18,016 nucleotides of DNA. It comes from Phycisphaerales bacterium UBA2402 (GTDB lineage: Bacteria; Planctomycetota; Phycisphaerae; Phycisphaerales; UBA1924). The translations under genes and the position numbers were made by a program. Each line of letters starts with the position of its first letter. Position 1 is the stretch's first letter. The notes under the pieces are model-generated. The model was not told the origin of the DNA and did not search any database. It saw only the letters and a list, made by a program, of their open reading frames with translations. Below, piece after piece: positions 8,125 through 15,742 of the stretch. Location: the NCBI GenBank assembly GCA_002343715.1, contig DDSA01000075.1, positions 1-18,016 of the forward strand, in the 5' to 3' direction.

Positions 8125-9194
8125 CAGCGACCAAGTGCGTTCGATCGCCGGGATGGAATCGCACGGTGGTGTGTTCGTGTGTGGCGGCGTGCGCTCTCGG
8201 CACCGCCAGCGGTCAGGTGTTCACGAATCATGCCGCGTTCCGCGCCACCGCCGGTCTTCCGGCCCGTATGGTCACGGCGGACGATGTGCCGCACAACACG
8301 CAGTTATTCAACCAGTATCCCGGGATCGAGTTCAACGGCACCGTCCGGTCCTGGGACGCGATCTCGTTCGGCGGCGGCGGCACAGCCGTGAGTCCACGCA
8401 ACGTGCTCTTCAACTATGGTTCTGAGCCGATGCGGTGGCGATTCTCACCGCCCGCCCGGTCGATGGGCGTCTTCAACCCGAGCATCTTCGACCGCATCCG
8501 GCTCCGTCTCTTGCGCTCCGATGGGACCGCGATCACCACGATCGACATGGATACAACCGTCGTCACGTTCGCCGGGTATGTTTCGACCGAGGACATCGTC
8601 GCTGTTGAGGCGGCGGGTATCGCCGGCGCGAGCAACTTCACGATCTTTCTGGACGATCTTGAGTGGAGCGATGGGTGTCCCCGCATTCAGTCAAGCCCGC
8701 GGTCCATCAACGCATGCACCAATGAAACCGGCTCGGCCGCGGTCGCCGCAACCGGCGTGGGGCCCCTGCGCAATGCGTGGTGGGTGATCGACCCTGATGC
8801 TCCGGGCGGCCGGCGTCCCGTGTTGGAAGGTGTGAATCCCGCTCCGCGATGCGTGCCCGGGGGCGAACTCTTTGTGATCGGCGCGGATCAGCCGACAGTC
8901 TCGGTCTTTGTCGTCGGAGGGGTCGGGTTCTGTGAGCCTGAGATGTGGACCAGCGTGGTGTCGAACTCCTGCGGAGAGGTCGAGAGTGAGCCCTTCACGG
9001 TTGAGTTCGTGCCCTGCCTCGGTTGTCCCGCCGATTTCAATCAGGACGGCGGGATTGACGGCGCCGATGTCGATGCCTTCTTCGGCGCGTGGGAGGCGGG
9101 CGATTTCGCGGCGGATGTCAACGGCGACGGCGGCGTGGACGGCGCGGACGTGGATACTTTCTTCAACGCGTGGGAGGCGGGAGGGTGCGGCTAA
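8115..9194 (+). CDS. Secreted dockerin-tailed protein with PEP-CTERM-type N-terminal domain
   Basis: The 359-residue product starts at an ATG that overlaps the lectin gene by ten bases, so the two are probably cotranscribed and translationally coupled. A signal peptide of about 34 residues ends near T-A-S-G-Q. The region up to about residue 190 has features I associate with a beta-sandwich domain common in PEP-CTERM and planctomycete exported proteins: an F-x-x-H-A-A-F start, S-P-R-N-V-L-F, then F-A-G-Y-V-S and F-T-I-F-L-D-D-L near its end. Its biochemical role is unknown. A second, Cys-containing Ig-like region follows. The dockerin-like tail (9027-9191) ends G-G-C-G. The domain resemblance is from memory and only moderate. 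Confidence 0.8.
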   Translation: MSLTATKCVRSPGWNRTVVCSCVAACALGTASGQVFTNHAAFRATAGLPARMVTADDVPHNTQLFNQYPGIEFNGTVRSWDAISFGGGGTAVSPRNVLFNYGSEPMRWRFSPPARSMGVFNPSIFDRIRLRLLRSDGTAITTIDMDTTVVTFAGYVSTEDIVAVEAAGIAGASNFTIFLDDLEWSDGCPRIQSSPRSINACTNETGSAAVAATGVGPLRNAWWVIDPDAPGGRRPVLEGVNPAPRCVPGGELFVIGADQPTVSVFVVGGVGFCEPEMWTSVVSNSCGEVESEPFTVEFVPCLGCPADFNQDGGIDGADVDAFFGAWEAGDFAADVNGDGGVDGADVDTFFNAWEAGGCG

Positions 9195-9222
9195 GCCTGA
9201 CATGCCACCCACCGAAGGGTTG

Positions 9223-9250
9223 GAGAGCCGCGGAAATGGGCCGCGCTCTC
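9223..9250 (+). terminator. GC-rich hairpin between two surface-protein genes (terminator or attenuator candidate)
   Basis: GAGAG-C-CGCGG and CCGCG-CTCTC pair into a ten-base stem with a single bulged C and a seven-base loop. It lies 28 bases after the stop at 9194 and 44 bases before the next start. No T-tract follows, so a classical intrinsic terminator is not supported; partial termination or an RNA stabiliser is equally possible. Confidence 0.4.
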
Positions 9251-9280
9251 ATGAGGATTCGTGGTTCGAGTTGCAAACTT

Positions 9281-9286
9281 TAAGGA
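9281..9286 (+). promoter_or_regulatory. Ribosome binding site that fixes a GTG start
   Basis: TAAGGA, within TTTAAGGAGT, lies eight to nine bases before the GTG at 9295. A signal peptide begins directly at that codon, whereas the frame upstream encodes nothing protein-like. This rejects the longer open frame reaching back to 8908. Confidence 0.6.
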
Positions 9287-9294
9287 GTCGAAGT

Positions 9295-11376
9295 GTGAGA
9301 CTGCTTACGGCATCAGCGGCCTTCGCCGCGGCGTTGATCGGCGGGGCCGCTTGCGGCCAGAGCATGAACATTGACTTCGACCAGGCCGGGGGCATCGCGG
9401 CGACCGCACCGCTGCCGGGGTACGCCGGCGCGGCGGGGCAGACCGGCCGCTGGAACGCGGTCGATGCGAACTCGAATGGGCCGGTGGCGCTGACCGGTCT
9501 GGCGTGGGAGCCGACCACAGCCGTCTATCGTCGCGTCGGCGGGGGCGGTGCCTACTCCCAAGATAATCCCAACTCCACGGGCGAGGCGCACTACCTCTTC
9601 GACGACATCATCGATGTCGGCCCGGTCGGCGCGGTGGCCACCATCCGTCTCGAGGGGATGATCCCCGGCCTGTACGAGGTCTTCACCTACGCGATCGCGC
9701 CCGACAGCGCCGCGGGTCGAACGTCGGTCTTTGTGCCGGGCAGTTCCAGCCCCAACCCGCAGGTCATCGGTGGAGTCATGCCCGCCGGCGAGCCGGTGCT
9801 CGGTATCACCCACGCCCGGCACCTCGCCACGGTGGCCGCCGACGGCATCCTGGCCGTGCAGGCGACCACGACCGCGGGCTTCGGCTCGCTCAACGGGATG
9901 CAGGTGCGATTCATCGCGCCCGCGCGCCTCTACGTGAACGCGGATGCGGCTCCGGGGGGTGATGGAACATCATGGAGCAAGGCCCTGCGCGAGCTGCACG
10001 TCGCCTCCGACATCGCCCGGGCCTACCCGACCGTGATCCGCGAAATCTGGGTGACGAGCGGCCCCTTCAGCACACAGTTCCCGCCGCTCACGGGCCGGGC
10101 TTCGTCGTTCCACTTCACGACGCCCGCCAGCATCTACGGCGGCTTCCTGGGAACCGAAACGACACTCGCCGAGCGGCCAAACAGAATATACACGTCCCTC
10201 TCGGGCGCTGGGGTCGGCGGGGGCGGACTCAACGCCGATTGGGTCGTGAACTTCGCCCCGGTGGGTGCGCTCTTCGACGGTCAACTCCCCGTCCTCGACG
10301 GCTTCGGCATCATCTTCGGCGGCAACAACGACGGCGTGGACGGCGGCGGTGTGCGGATGAGCGGGGGCGTGTTGCGGAACTGTTCGATCTCGCGCAATCG
10401 AGGGATCGACGGAGGGGGTGTGCGGATGAGCGGCTTCAGTTTCATGGCCGACTGCTTTGTGCATTCGAACCAGGCGGTGCGGGGCGGCGGAGTCTACGTG
10501 ACGGGGAACAACGCGCTGATCACCAACTGCCGGATCGCGGGCAACACCGCTTGGGCCAACGGCGGTGGGGTGTATCTCACCGGGTTCACGCCGATCCAGC
10601 ACTCCGTGGTTTACCTGAATCACGCCGCGGCGGGCGGGGGCATCGCGGGCGCCGGGCCGACGGTCTCGCCCGCGCTCACCAACTGCACGATCGCGCACAA
10701 CTCGGCGGAGGCCTTCGGCGGCCTGTACTTTGTGGACACCGACGGCGCGCCCGGCGGCCCCGCGCTGTTCAACACGATCGTGTGGGGCAACGCGGACACC
10801 GATCCGGTCACCGGCACGCGGCGTGCGAACATCGAGTACAGCGCCTGGCCGTTGGGGATCGGGGCGTCGTACTGCATCATCGAGGGCTTCGCGGGCGGCC
10901 CGCCCTTCGTGGGGACGATCGTGGCGGACCCCTTGTTCGCGGCCCCGGCGGTCGTGGGCGGAATGCTGACGGGTTCGGAGGACTACACACCGCTCCCGGG
11001 ATCACCGGCCATCGACAGCGCCGACAGCAACCGCCTGCGCTCCGACGAGTTTGACATCGATCGCGATGGCGACAGGTTGGAGCTCCTGCCGTGGGATGTC
11101 CGCCGCAACCCCAGGCTCGTTGATGATCCCGCCATCGCCGACACCGGCGCTGGATTTGTCGGCACACTCGACCGCGGCGCGGTCGAGCGCCAGCCCGAAC
11201 CGTTCTGCCCCGCCGACTTCAACCAGGACGGCGGGATCGACGGGGCCGATGTCGATGCCTTCTACGCCGCGTGGGAGAACGGGCTTCCCCAGGCCGATGT
11301 CAACCAGGACGGCGGGATCGACGGCGCCGATGTGGATACGTTCTTCGCCGCGTGGGAGGCGGGCGGGTGTCCGTAG
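9295..11376 (+). CDS. Secreted right-handed beta-helix protein (choice-of-anchor Q type) with dockerin tail
   Basis: The protein has 693 residues from the GTG start. A signal peptide (1-22, ending A-C-G-Q) is followed by a roughly 180-residue beta-rich domain that I do not recognise. From about residue 211, Y-V-N-A-D-A-A-P-G-G-D-G-T-S-W opens a parallel beta-helix region with repeated G-G-G-V-x-M-S/Y-V-T and N-C-x-I-x-x-N turns. It closes with S-P-A-I-D-S-A-D and D-R-G-A-V-E. This opening and closing pair is what is called a choice-of-anchor Q domain. Such proteins are often polysaccharide lyase-like or adhesive, but no lyase catalytic residues can be assigned. The dockerin-like tail (11209-11373) ends G-G-C-P. 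It is the last gene of the plus-strand surface cluster and faces the ABC permease gene 97 bases away. Confidence 0.85.
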   Translation: MRLLTASAAFAAALIGGAACGQSMNIDFDQAGGIAATAPLPGYAGAAGQTGRWNAVDANSNGPVALTGLAWEPTTAVYRRVGGGGAYSQDNPNSTGEAHYLFDDIIDVGPVGAVATIRLEGMIPGLYEVFTYAIAPDSAAGRTSVFVPGSSSPNPQVIGGVMPAGEPVLGITHARHLATVAADGILAVQATTTAGFGSLNGMQVRFIAPARLYVNADAAPGGDGTSWSKALRELHVASDIARAYPTVIREIWVTSGPFSTQFPPLTGRASSFHFTTPASIYGGFLGTETTLAERPNRIYTSLSGAGVGGGGLNADWVVNFAPVGALFDGQLPVLDGFGIIFGGNNDGVDGGGVRMSGGVLRNCSISRNRGIDGGGVRMSGFSFMADCFVHSNQAVRGGGVYVTGNNALITNCRIAGNTAWANGGGVYLTGFTPIQHSVVYLNHAAAGGGIAGAGPTVSPALTNCTIAHNSAEAFGGLYFVDTDGAPGGPALFNTIVWGNADTDPVTGTRRANIEYSAWPLGIGASYCIIEGFAGGPPFVGTIVADPLFAAPAVVGGMLTGSEDYTPLPGSPAIDSADSNRLRSDEFDIDRDGDRLELLPWDVRRNPRLVDDPAIADTGAGFVGTLDRGAVERQPEPFCPADFNQDGGIDGADVDAFYAAWENGLPQADVNQDGGIDGADVDTFFAAWEAGGCP

Positions 11377-11473
11377 CGAGTTCGTTTGTGACGGAGTGCT
11401 GTGTTGAACCGGTGGCGACCGCGGACGATGCGTTCAGGGTGCTTATCGCGCGGTCTCATGTCGTTCGCACACT

Positions 11474-12283
11474 TCAACCGTCCCCGAAGACGCGCTTCCG
11501 CAGCAACCGCATGTCCACGGGCACCAGCACCATCAGGAGCACCAGACACAGCCCGGCCGAGATCGCCAGGTGCAGGGTTGGTCTGCCCTCCAGCAGAAGA
11601 AACCGAAGCCCCTCCGCGAGATGATGCAGGGGGTTGAAGAGCGCCGCCTCGCGCAGACCGGCAACATCCGGCAGCGGGAAGTACGTGCTCGACGCGAACC
11701 CGATGGGCATGATGACCAGAAAGAACGGGAGGCTCATGTGGTCGATGCTCGGCAGGATCGCCGTGAAGAACAGCCCCAACGAGGCGAACGCAAGCGAGGT
11801 CAGAAAGAGCAGCGGGATCGTCGCGGGCAGCCACTCCCACCGCAACGACAACTGACCCATCAGCCCGAACGCGCCCAGTACAACGCAGACCACCGCCGCG
11901 TACGCGGTCGCCAGCGTCGCCGCCCAGAAGGCCTCGCCCCAGACCACGTGCTCCAGCCTCACCTGTGTTGTCAGTTGACCTTCCCAGGATTTCTGGAAGT
12001 GCATCCGGATGAACGCGGCGAAGAGCGATTGGAAGAACGATGACATGAACGCCGTGTAGGCCAGGATCCCGGGCGCCAGGTAGTGCATGTAGTCGAGGTC
12101 GCGGTCCTGCCAACGCAGTGAGCCGATCTGGCTGCCCAGGCCCAACCCGAAGGTCAGCAGCATGATGAGCGGCTCGCACACCGGGGGGAGGGTCACGGTG
12201 TGCCAGTTGCGAAGATGCACACGCACGTGCCGCGCGAGAACAGCCCGGCTCTGCCATTGAAACGCGGCGGCGAAGGTTCTCAC
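11474..12283 (-). CDS. ABC-2 type transporter permease (NodJ-like)
   Basis: This 269-residue inner-membrane protein has six hydrophobic segments. The sequence Y-L-A-P-G-I-L-A-Y-T-A-F-M-S-S in the second is typical of NodJ/ABC-2 permeases, as are F-x-R-M-x-F-Q-K-S-W-E and the late N-P-L-H-H-L-A-E-G-L-R. NodI/NodJ-type pairs export glycolipids, polysaccharides or drugs; the substrate here is not evident. The start is a GTG that overlaps the stop of the upstream ATPase as GTGA, so the two are one translationally coupled operon. The gene converges on the beta-helix protein gene. Membership of the family is confident, the NodJ subgroup moderately so. Confidence 0.85.
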   Translation of the reverse strand: MRTFAAAFQWQSRAVLARHVRVHLRNWHTVTLPPVCEPLIMLLTFGLGLGSQIGSLRWQDRDLDYMHYLAPGILAYTAFMSSFFQSLFAAFIRMHFQKSWEGQLTTQVRLEHVVWGEAFWAATLATAYAAVVCVVLGAFGLMGQLSLRWEWLPATIPLLFLTSLAFASLGLFFTAILPSIDHMSLPFFLVIMPIGFASSTYFPLPDVAGLREAALFNPLHHLAEGLRFLLLEGRPTLHLAISAGLCLVLLMVLVPVDMRLLRKRVFGDG

Positions 12284-13254
12284 GGCTTGGTCACTCCGTT
12301 CGTGTCACCGCCCTTGCCCTCCGCCGCCAACGCCAGGAAGAGGTCATCCAGCGTCGGCGGTCGAACCTCGTACGCGACACCCGGGAACGCCGCGACGAAC
12401 GCCGCCAGCCCCGCCGCATCGAGCGGGATGTGCCAATCGGCCAGGACGAGCGCCGGACGCACACCCCGGGCGCGGAACCAATCCAGCACGGAGCGCGTGC
12501 CCGCGGAGGTGTCCGACAAGAGAACGATGTGCTCGCCCACCACATCGTCCAGAACCGCCGCGGGCGTGCCGCTCGCCCGGACGCGCCCGCCCTGGATGAC
12601 GTGCACGCGGTCGGAGAGTTTCGCCGCCTCGTCCATGTAGTGCGTGGTCAGGACGATCGCGAGACCTTCGGCCCGCAGCCCGTTGATGAGTTCCCACACC
12701 GCGACACGGGCGTGAGGGTCCAGCCCGGTCGTCGGCTCATCGAGGAAGAGCACCCGCGGCCGATGGATCACCGACCGCGCGATCATCAGCCGCCGCTTGT
12801 ACCCGCCCGAGAGTGTGTCGGGCTTCTGATCCTTGAACTCCCGCAGGCCGAATCGGTCGAGCACAGCCTCGATGCGCTCCGCCAGATCCGGCTGGCGGGG
12901 CCTGAAATAACGCCCCGTCTGAAGCAGGTTGCCGCGCACGGTAAAATCCGCATCGAACGTATCGTCCTGGGTGCAGACGCCCAGCAGCCGCCGCGCCGCA
13001 TCCGGCTCACGGGTCAGGTCGTGCCCGGCGATGCGGATGGTCCCTTTGTCGGCCCGCAGATAGCCGTAGCACATCCGCAGCGTCGTCGTCTTGCCCGCGC
13101 CGTTGGGGCCAAGAAGACCGAGCACTTCTCCGGCAGAGACCGCGAGATCGATCCCCTGGACCACCGGCTTGCCGCCCAATGACTTTTCCAGCCCCACGGC
13201 TTCCAGCAAGGTGCCGGCGGGTGTGGAGTGCGGGATGGACGCGGCGGAGTGCAT
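12280..13254 (-). CDS. ABC transporter ATP-binding protein (NodI-like)
   Basis: This 324-residue ATPase drives the adjoining permease. Visible motifs are Walker A G-P-N-G-A-G-K-T-T (49-57), Q-loop Gln96 in C-T-Q-D-D, signature L-S-G-G-Y-K-R-R (148-155), Walker B V-L-F-L-D-E-P (168-174), D-loop G-L-D and the switch histidine in T-T-H-Y-M (205). A C-terminal extension of about 90 residues, as in DrrA/NodI-type ATPases, ends V-R-P-P-T-L-D-D-L-F-L. I chose the ATG at 13254 because similarity begins shortly after it; the open frame runs on to 13608 without recognisable sequence. The ribosome site is weak. Its stop codon overlaps the permease start by four bases. Confidence 0.88.
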   Translation of the reverse strand: MHSAASIPHSTPAGTLLEAVGLEKSLGGKPVVQGIDLAVSAGEVLGLLGPNGAGKTTTLRMCYGYLRADKGTIRIAGHDLTREPDAARRLLGVCTQDDTFDADFTVRGNLLQTGRYFRPRQPDLAERIEAVLDRFGLREFKDQKPDTLSGGYKRRLMIARSVIHRPRVLFLDEPTTGLDPHARVAVWELINGLRAEGLAIVLTTHYMDEAAKLSDRVHVIQGGRVRASGTPAAVLDDVVGEHIVLLSDTSAGTRSVLDWFRARGVRPALVLADWHIPLDAAGLAAFVAAFPGVAYEVRPPTLDDLFLALAAEGKGGDTNGVTKP

Positions 13255-13546
13255 GCGCCGAAAAGTAGACAGGCGGATCAAGGGGTGTCGGGGCCGCACC
13301 GTGATCGGGGGATGATGCCGCTGGTTCGACGCCTTTTCTATTGGCGCGGCGAACACTCGCAACGATTCAGATTCTCCGCATTCATGGATGTCGGGTTCGG
13401 CGCGCGGCGGGCGACCACGGCAGGCCGGAGCGGTCGTGATGAGGGTGTCCACGCCCCACATTCCGATTACGCGCACAGTCACATCGGCACACGGGTTCAC
13501 AATTCGGTCGATCGCCGTGCGTACGCGTGCGTGAGCAGGTGGAGTC
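13255..13546. other. 292-base spacer between the minus-strand dockerin gene and the ABC ATPase gene
   Basis: It should contain the promoter of the ABC pair on the minus strand, but I see no clear -35/-10 pair. I also see no T-tract terminator after the dockerin gene stop at 13547. Open frames crossing it in either direction are not protein-like. Confidence 0.5.
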
Positions 13547-14674
13547 TCAGCACCCGTCTTCCCACCGCGCGAAGAAGAGTTCAACATCCGCGCCGTCGAT
13601 GCCCCCATCCGCGTTCACATCGGCGAGAAAGTCGCCACCCTCCCACGCCGAGTAGAAGGCATCGACATCGCCGCCGTCGATGCCCCCATCGCAGTTGAAG
13701 TCCCCAAGGCAGACGCTCAGCCGCGCGGCGGAGGTGGTGACGGTGCCGCAGTCGTTGCCGACGGTGCAGGAGTACAGGCCCTCATCCGCGAGCGAAGCGC
13801 CGGTGATCGTGAGCGTGGGCGTCGCGGCCCCGGCGATCCGCCCCGGCTCGTCGAAGATCGGGGTCCCGTTCAGCCTCCACCGGAACGATGTCGCACCGGG
13901 CGCGACCACGCGGAACTGCTTCTCCTCGCCCGAGCAGCCCGGCGCGGGCGCCGGGGGGTGCAGCACCACCACCGGAGGGCCGAAGAGTGTCAGTGTCGCG
14001 TTGAGGTTCAGCCAGTCCTCCGACGGGTCGCCGCCGTTGGAGGTCCACACCACGATCCGCTCGCCGGGCAGCAGGTTCCGCGGCAGGGTACCGCTTGTGT
14101 GGTTGAGCGTCAGCGCGGCGGCGAGCGCCACCACGCGCGTCGCGGGGATGAGCGTGATATCGCCGCCGGGACGCCGCAAGACCGCGCCCACGAACGCGTC
14201 CGGGCTGAAGTTGCCCAGGTGCTCAACACGGATCGTGAGGGCAGAAGCCTGCACCTCCAGCGGCGCGGCGAACTCCATGCGGCTCTCGATGGTCCCGTAG
14301 CCCGGGTGGAAGAAGAGGCCGCGGAAGGAGGGGGGACGGCGTTGGAACGAGTTCTGGTTCTCCGCCGCGTTGGGGCTGTTGACCGGACCCACGATGGGTA
14401 CAAAGAAGGGCTGCTCCGCCGCGCCCCACGCCGATCCGGTCCAGTTCAACGGGTAGTTGACCCGGGTGAGCAAGGCCCCGCCCATGTCCGACCTGCGGAA
14501 CGTCCACGCGGCGTTGGCCTGCTGGGCCTGACCTTCCTCCGGGTTGCCGATGGCGATGAACGCATCAAGCGCGGACGTTTGGTAGGCACAGGCGGGCAGG
14601 CCCGAGCCGTCGGCATGGGCAAGAGCCGTGATTGATGCCACGGCTGCGCCGCGAAGAAGTTCACGAAAAAGCAT
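13547..14674 (-). CDS. Secreted Ig-like / GC-type dockerin protein
   Basis: The product has 375 residues and starts at the ATG preceded by a strong GAGGAGG site (minus strand, around 14682-14687). A signal peptide (1 to about 22, ending A-L-A-H-A) follows. An N-terminal domain of about 210 residues has beta-rich, P-P-S-F-R-G-L-F-F-type sequence that I cannot assign. A well-formed Ig-like domain follows: F-R-W-R-L-N-G, T-L-T-I-T and A-D-E-G-L-Y-S-C. The dockerin-like tail (324-375) differs from the others by a cysteine inside the first loop (D-F-N-C-D) and by ending directly in Cys (W-E-D-G-C). It lies apart from the plus-strand cluster but clearly belongs to the same protein class. It is transcribed divergently from the pterin dehydratase gene. 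Confidence 0.85.
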   Translation of the reverse strand: MLFRELLRGAAVASITALAHADGSGLPACAYQTSALDAFIAIGNPEEGQAQQANAAWTFRRSDMGGALLTRVNYPLNWTGSAWGAAEQPFFVPIVGPVNSPNAAENQNSFQRRPPSFRGLFFHPGYGTIESRMEFAAPLEVQASALTIRVEHLGNFSPDAFVGAVLRRPGGDITLIPATRVVALAAALTLNHTSGTLPRNLLPGERIVVWTSNGGDPSEDWLNLNATLTLFGPPVVVLHPPAPAPGCSGEEKQFRVVAPGATSFRWRLNGTPIFDEPGRIAGAATPTLTITGASLADEGLYSCTVGNDCGTVTTSAARLSVCLGDFNCDGGIDGGDVDAFYSAWEGGDFLADVNADGGIDGADVELFFARWEDGC

Positions 14675-14681
14675 GTCCAAC

Positions 14682-14687
14682 CCTCCT
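14682..14687 (-). promoter_or_regulatory. Ribosome binding site deciding the start of the minus-strand dockerin gene
   Basis: On the minus strand AGGAGG lies seven bases before the ATG at 14674. It sits inside the codons that would follow an upstream ATG at 14695, so the shorter protein with a proper signal peptide is preferred. Confidence 0.6.
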
Positions 14688-14717
14688 CGGCTCATTGTCG
14701 CAACAATGGGCCTGAAA

Positions 14718-14723
14718 ATTATA
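14718..14723 (-). promoter_or_regulatory. TATAAT -10 element for the minus-strand dockerin gene
   Basis: The minus strand reads TATAAT exactly, about 44 bases before the start at 14674. A TGGAAG hexamer 18 bases upstream is a weak -35. On the plus strand the same spot gives TTATAG, 18 bases after TTGTCG (14695-14700), a possible promoter for the dehydratase. Divergent overlapping promoters are plausible but unproven. Confidence 0.4.
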
Positions 14724-14786
14724 GAGAAGGCCGATCCCGGCCTTCCACTCCGTTATCGGGAGGTACCCCCATACACTCCCGCACTC

Positions 14787-15125
14787 ATGGTTCCCCCCAA
14801 ACTCAGCGAAGCGGAGATCGCCGAAGCCCTCAAGGCCGTGCCCGAGTGGTCGGAAGTGGGCGAGACGATCCAGCGGACGTACCAGTTTCGGGACTTCGTC
14901 ACCTCGATGAAGTTCGTGAGCGAGGTGGCCGCGAAGGCCGAGGCGAGCCAGCACCACCCCGACATTCTCATCCGCTACAGCCGCGTGACCCTGACGCTGG
15001 CCACGCACGATGCCGGGGGCATCACCGAGAAGGACTTCACGCTGGCCAGGCAGGCCGACACGCTGGCCGCGGGCTTCGACGGGCCAAAGCCCGCGCCGCC
15101 GAAGAAGAAGATCAAGACCGCGTGA
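14787..15125 (+). CDS. 4a-hydroxytetrahydrobiopterin dehydratase (pterin-4a-carbinolamine dehydratase)
   Basis: This 112-residue protein is close to the usual PCD/DCoH length. It carries the family signature: E-A-S-Q-H-H-P-D-I at residues 52-60 (catalytic His56-His57), then Y-S-R-V, L-A-T-H-D-A-G-G-I-T and D-F-x-L-A. The enzyme dehydrates 4a-hydroxytetrahydropterin during pterin-dependent aromatic hydroxylation and recycles the cofactor; in many bacteria without such hydroxylases its role is unclear. A basic tail (K-P-A-P-P-K-K-K-I-K) extends past the domain. The ATG at 14787 gives the normal domain length; an in-frame ATG at 14706 would add 27 residues and cannot be excluded. The Nudix gene follows after 15 bases, so the two are probably cotranscribed. 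Confidence 0.9.
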   Translation: MVPPKLSEAEIAEALKAVPEWSEVGETIQRTYQFRDFVTSMKFVSEVAAKAEASQHHPDILIRYSRVTLTLATHDAGGITEKDFTLARQADTLAAGFDGPKPAPPKKKIKTA

Positions 15126-15140
15126 TGCTGGTTCACCCCG

Positions 15141-15686
15141 ATGCCGACCCACGCCCTTCCCGGTGACCCCGCGATGCCCTACCGCATCGCCTGCCTCTGC
15201 GACCTGCGCGATGAAGCGGGGCGGATCCTGCTGCTGCGCCGCCTCAAGGCCCCGAACCTGGGCCTGTGCAGCCCCATCGGCGGAAAACTCGACATCGCCC
15301 ACGGCGAATCCCCCGCGGCGTGCGCGAGGCGAGAGATCCTCGAAGAGGCCGGGATCGATGTTCCCATGGAGCGGATTCACCTGATCGGCCTGGTGAGCGA
15401 GCAGGAGTTCGAGGGCAAGGGACACTGGCTCATGTTCGTCTACCGCGTCCTCGGCCCTGTGTGGGTCGAGCCGCGGGACATGCGCGAAGGACGCCTCGAC
15501 TGGTTCGCCCCGCACGAGTTGGACGCGTTGCCGCTTCCCGAAACCGACCGGCGGATCATCTGGCCGTTGATGCGCGAAACCGAGGCCCGCACCCCGGGGG
15601 GTGTGCCGGGCTTCTTCGCGGTCCACATCGACTGCCGCGACGGAAACCTGCGTTGGAGTGTGGAGCAACAGACCCCGGGCACATAG
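15141..15686 (+). CDS. Nudix hydrolase with a two-residue longer Nudix box
   Basis: This 181-residue cytosolic hydrolase would cleave a nucleoside-diphosphate-linked substrate. The Nudix box runs from about residue 47 to 72: G-G-K-L-D-I-A-H-G-E, then R-R-E-I-L-E-E-A-G-I. The spacing from Gly48 to Glu56 is seven residues instead of the usual five. The R-E-U-x-E-E-x-G-U part and the metal-binding glutamates are intact, so activity is expected. S-P-I-G-G before the box and L-M-F-V-Y-R after it fit the fold. The substrate cannot be told. An in-frame ATG at 15174 (M-P-Y-R-I-A) starts right at the domain and may be the true start. It follows the pterin dehydratase closely and converges on the Rhs remnant. 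Confidence 0.85.
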   Translation: MPTHALPGDPAMPYRIACLCDLRDEAGRILLLRRLKAPNLGLCSPIGGKLDIAHGESPAACARREILEEAGIDVPMERIHLIGLVSEQEFEGKGHWLMFVYRVLGPVWVEPRDMREGRLDWFAPHELDALPLPETDRRIIWPLMRETEARTPGGVPGFFAVHIDCRDGNLRWSVEQQTPGT

Positions 15687-15706
15687 AGCCAAGCCCGCCG
15701 TCCAGC

Positions 15707-15732
15707 CCGTCGTTAGCTCATCAACCCGACGG
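15707..15732. terminator. Small hairpin between convergent genes
   Basis: CCGTCG (15707-15712) and CGACGG (15727-15732) form a six-base stem over a 14-base loop, in the gap between the Nudix stop at 15686 and the Rhs remnant stop at 15743. No T-tract is seen on either strand. Weak candidate for a shared terminator. Confidence 0.25.
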
Positions 15733-15742
15733 ACCAAAGTCT

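Noticed and set aside
8908..9294. N-terminal extension of the beta-helix protein
   Set aside because: The frame is open but overlaps the preceding dockerin tail in another frame; a ribosome site and signal peptide start at the GTG at 9295.
1..11376. Cellulosome-type system
   Set aside because: The tails are dockerin-like, but no cohesin or glycoside hydrolase domain is visible in the window, and such tails in planctomycetes are not known to build cellulosomes.
13255..13608. N-terminal extension of the ABC ATPase
   Set aside because: The extra 118 codons have no ABC-like sequence and overlap the dockerin gene end; the ABC domain starts soon after the ATG at 13254.
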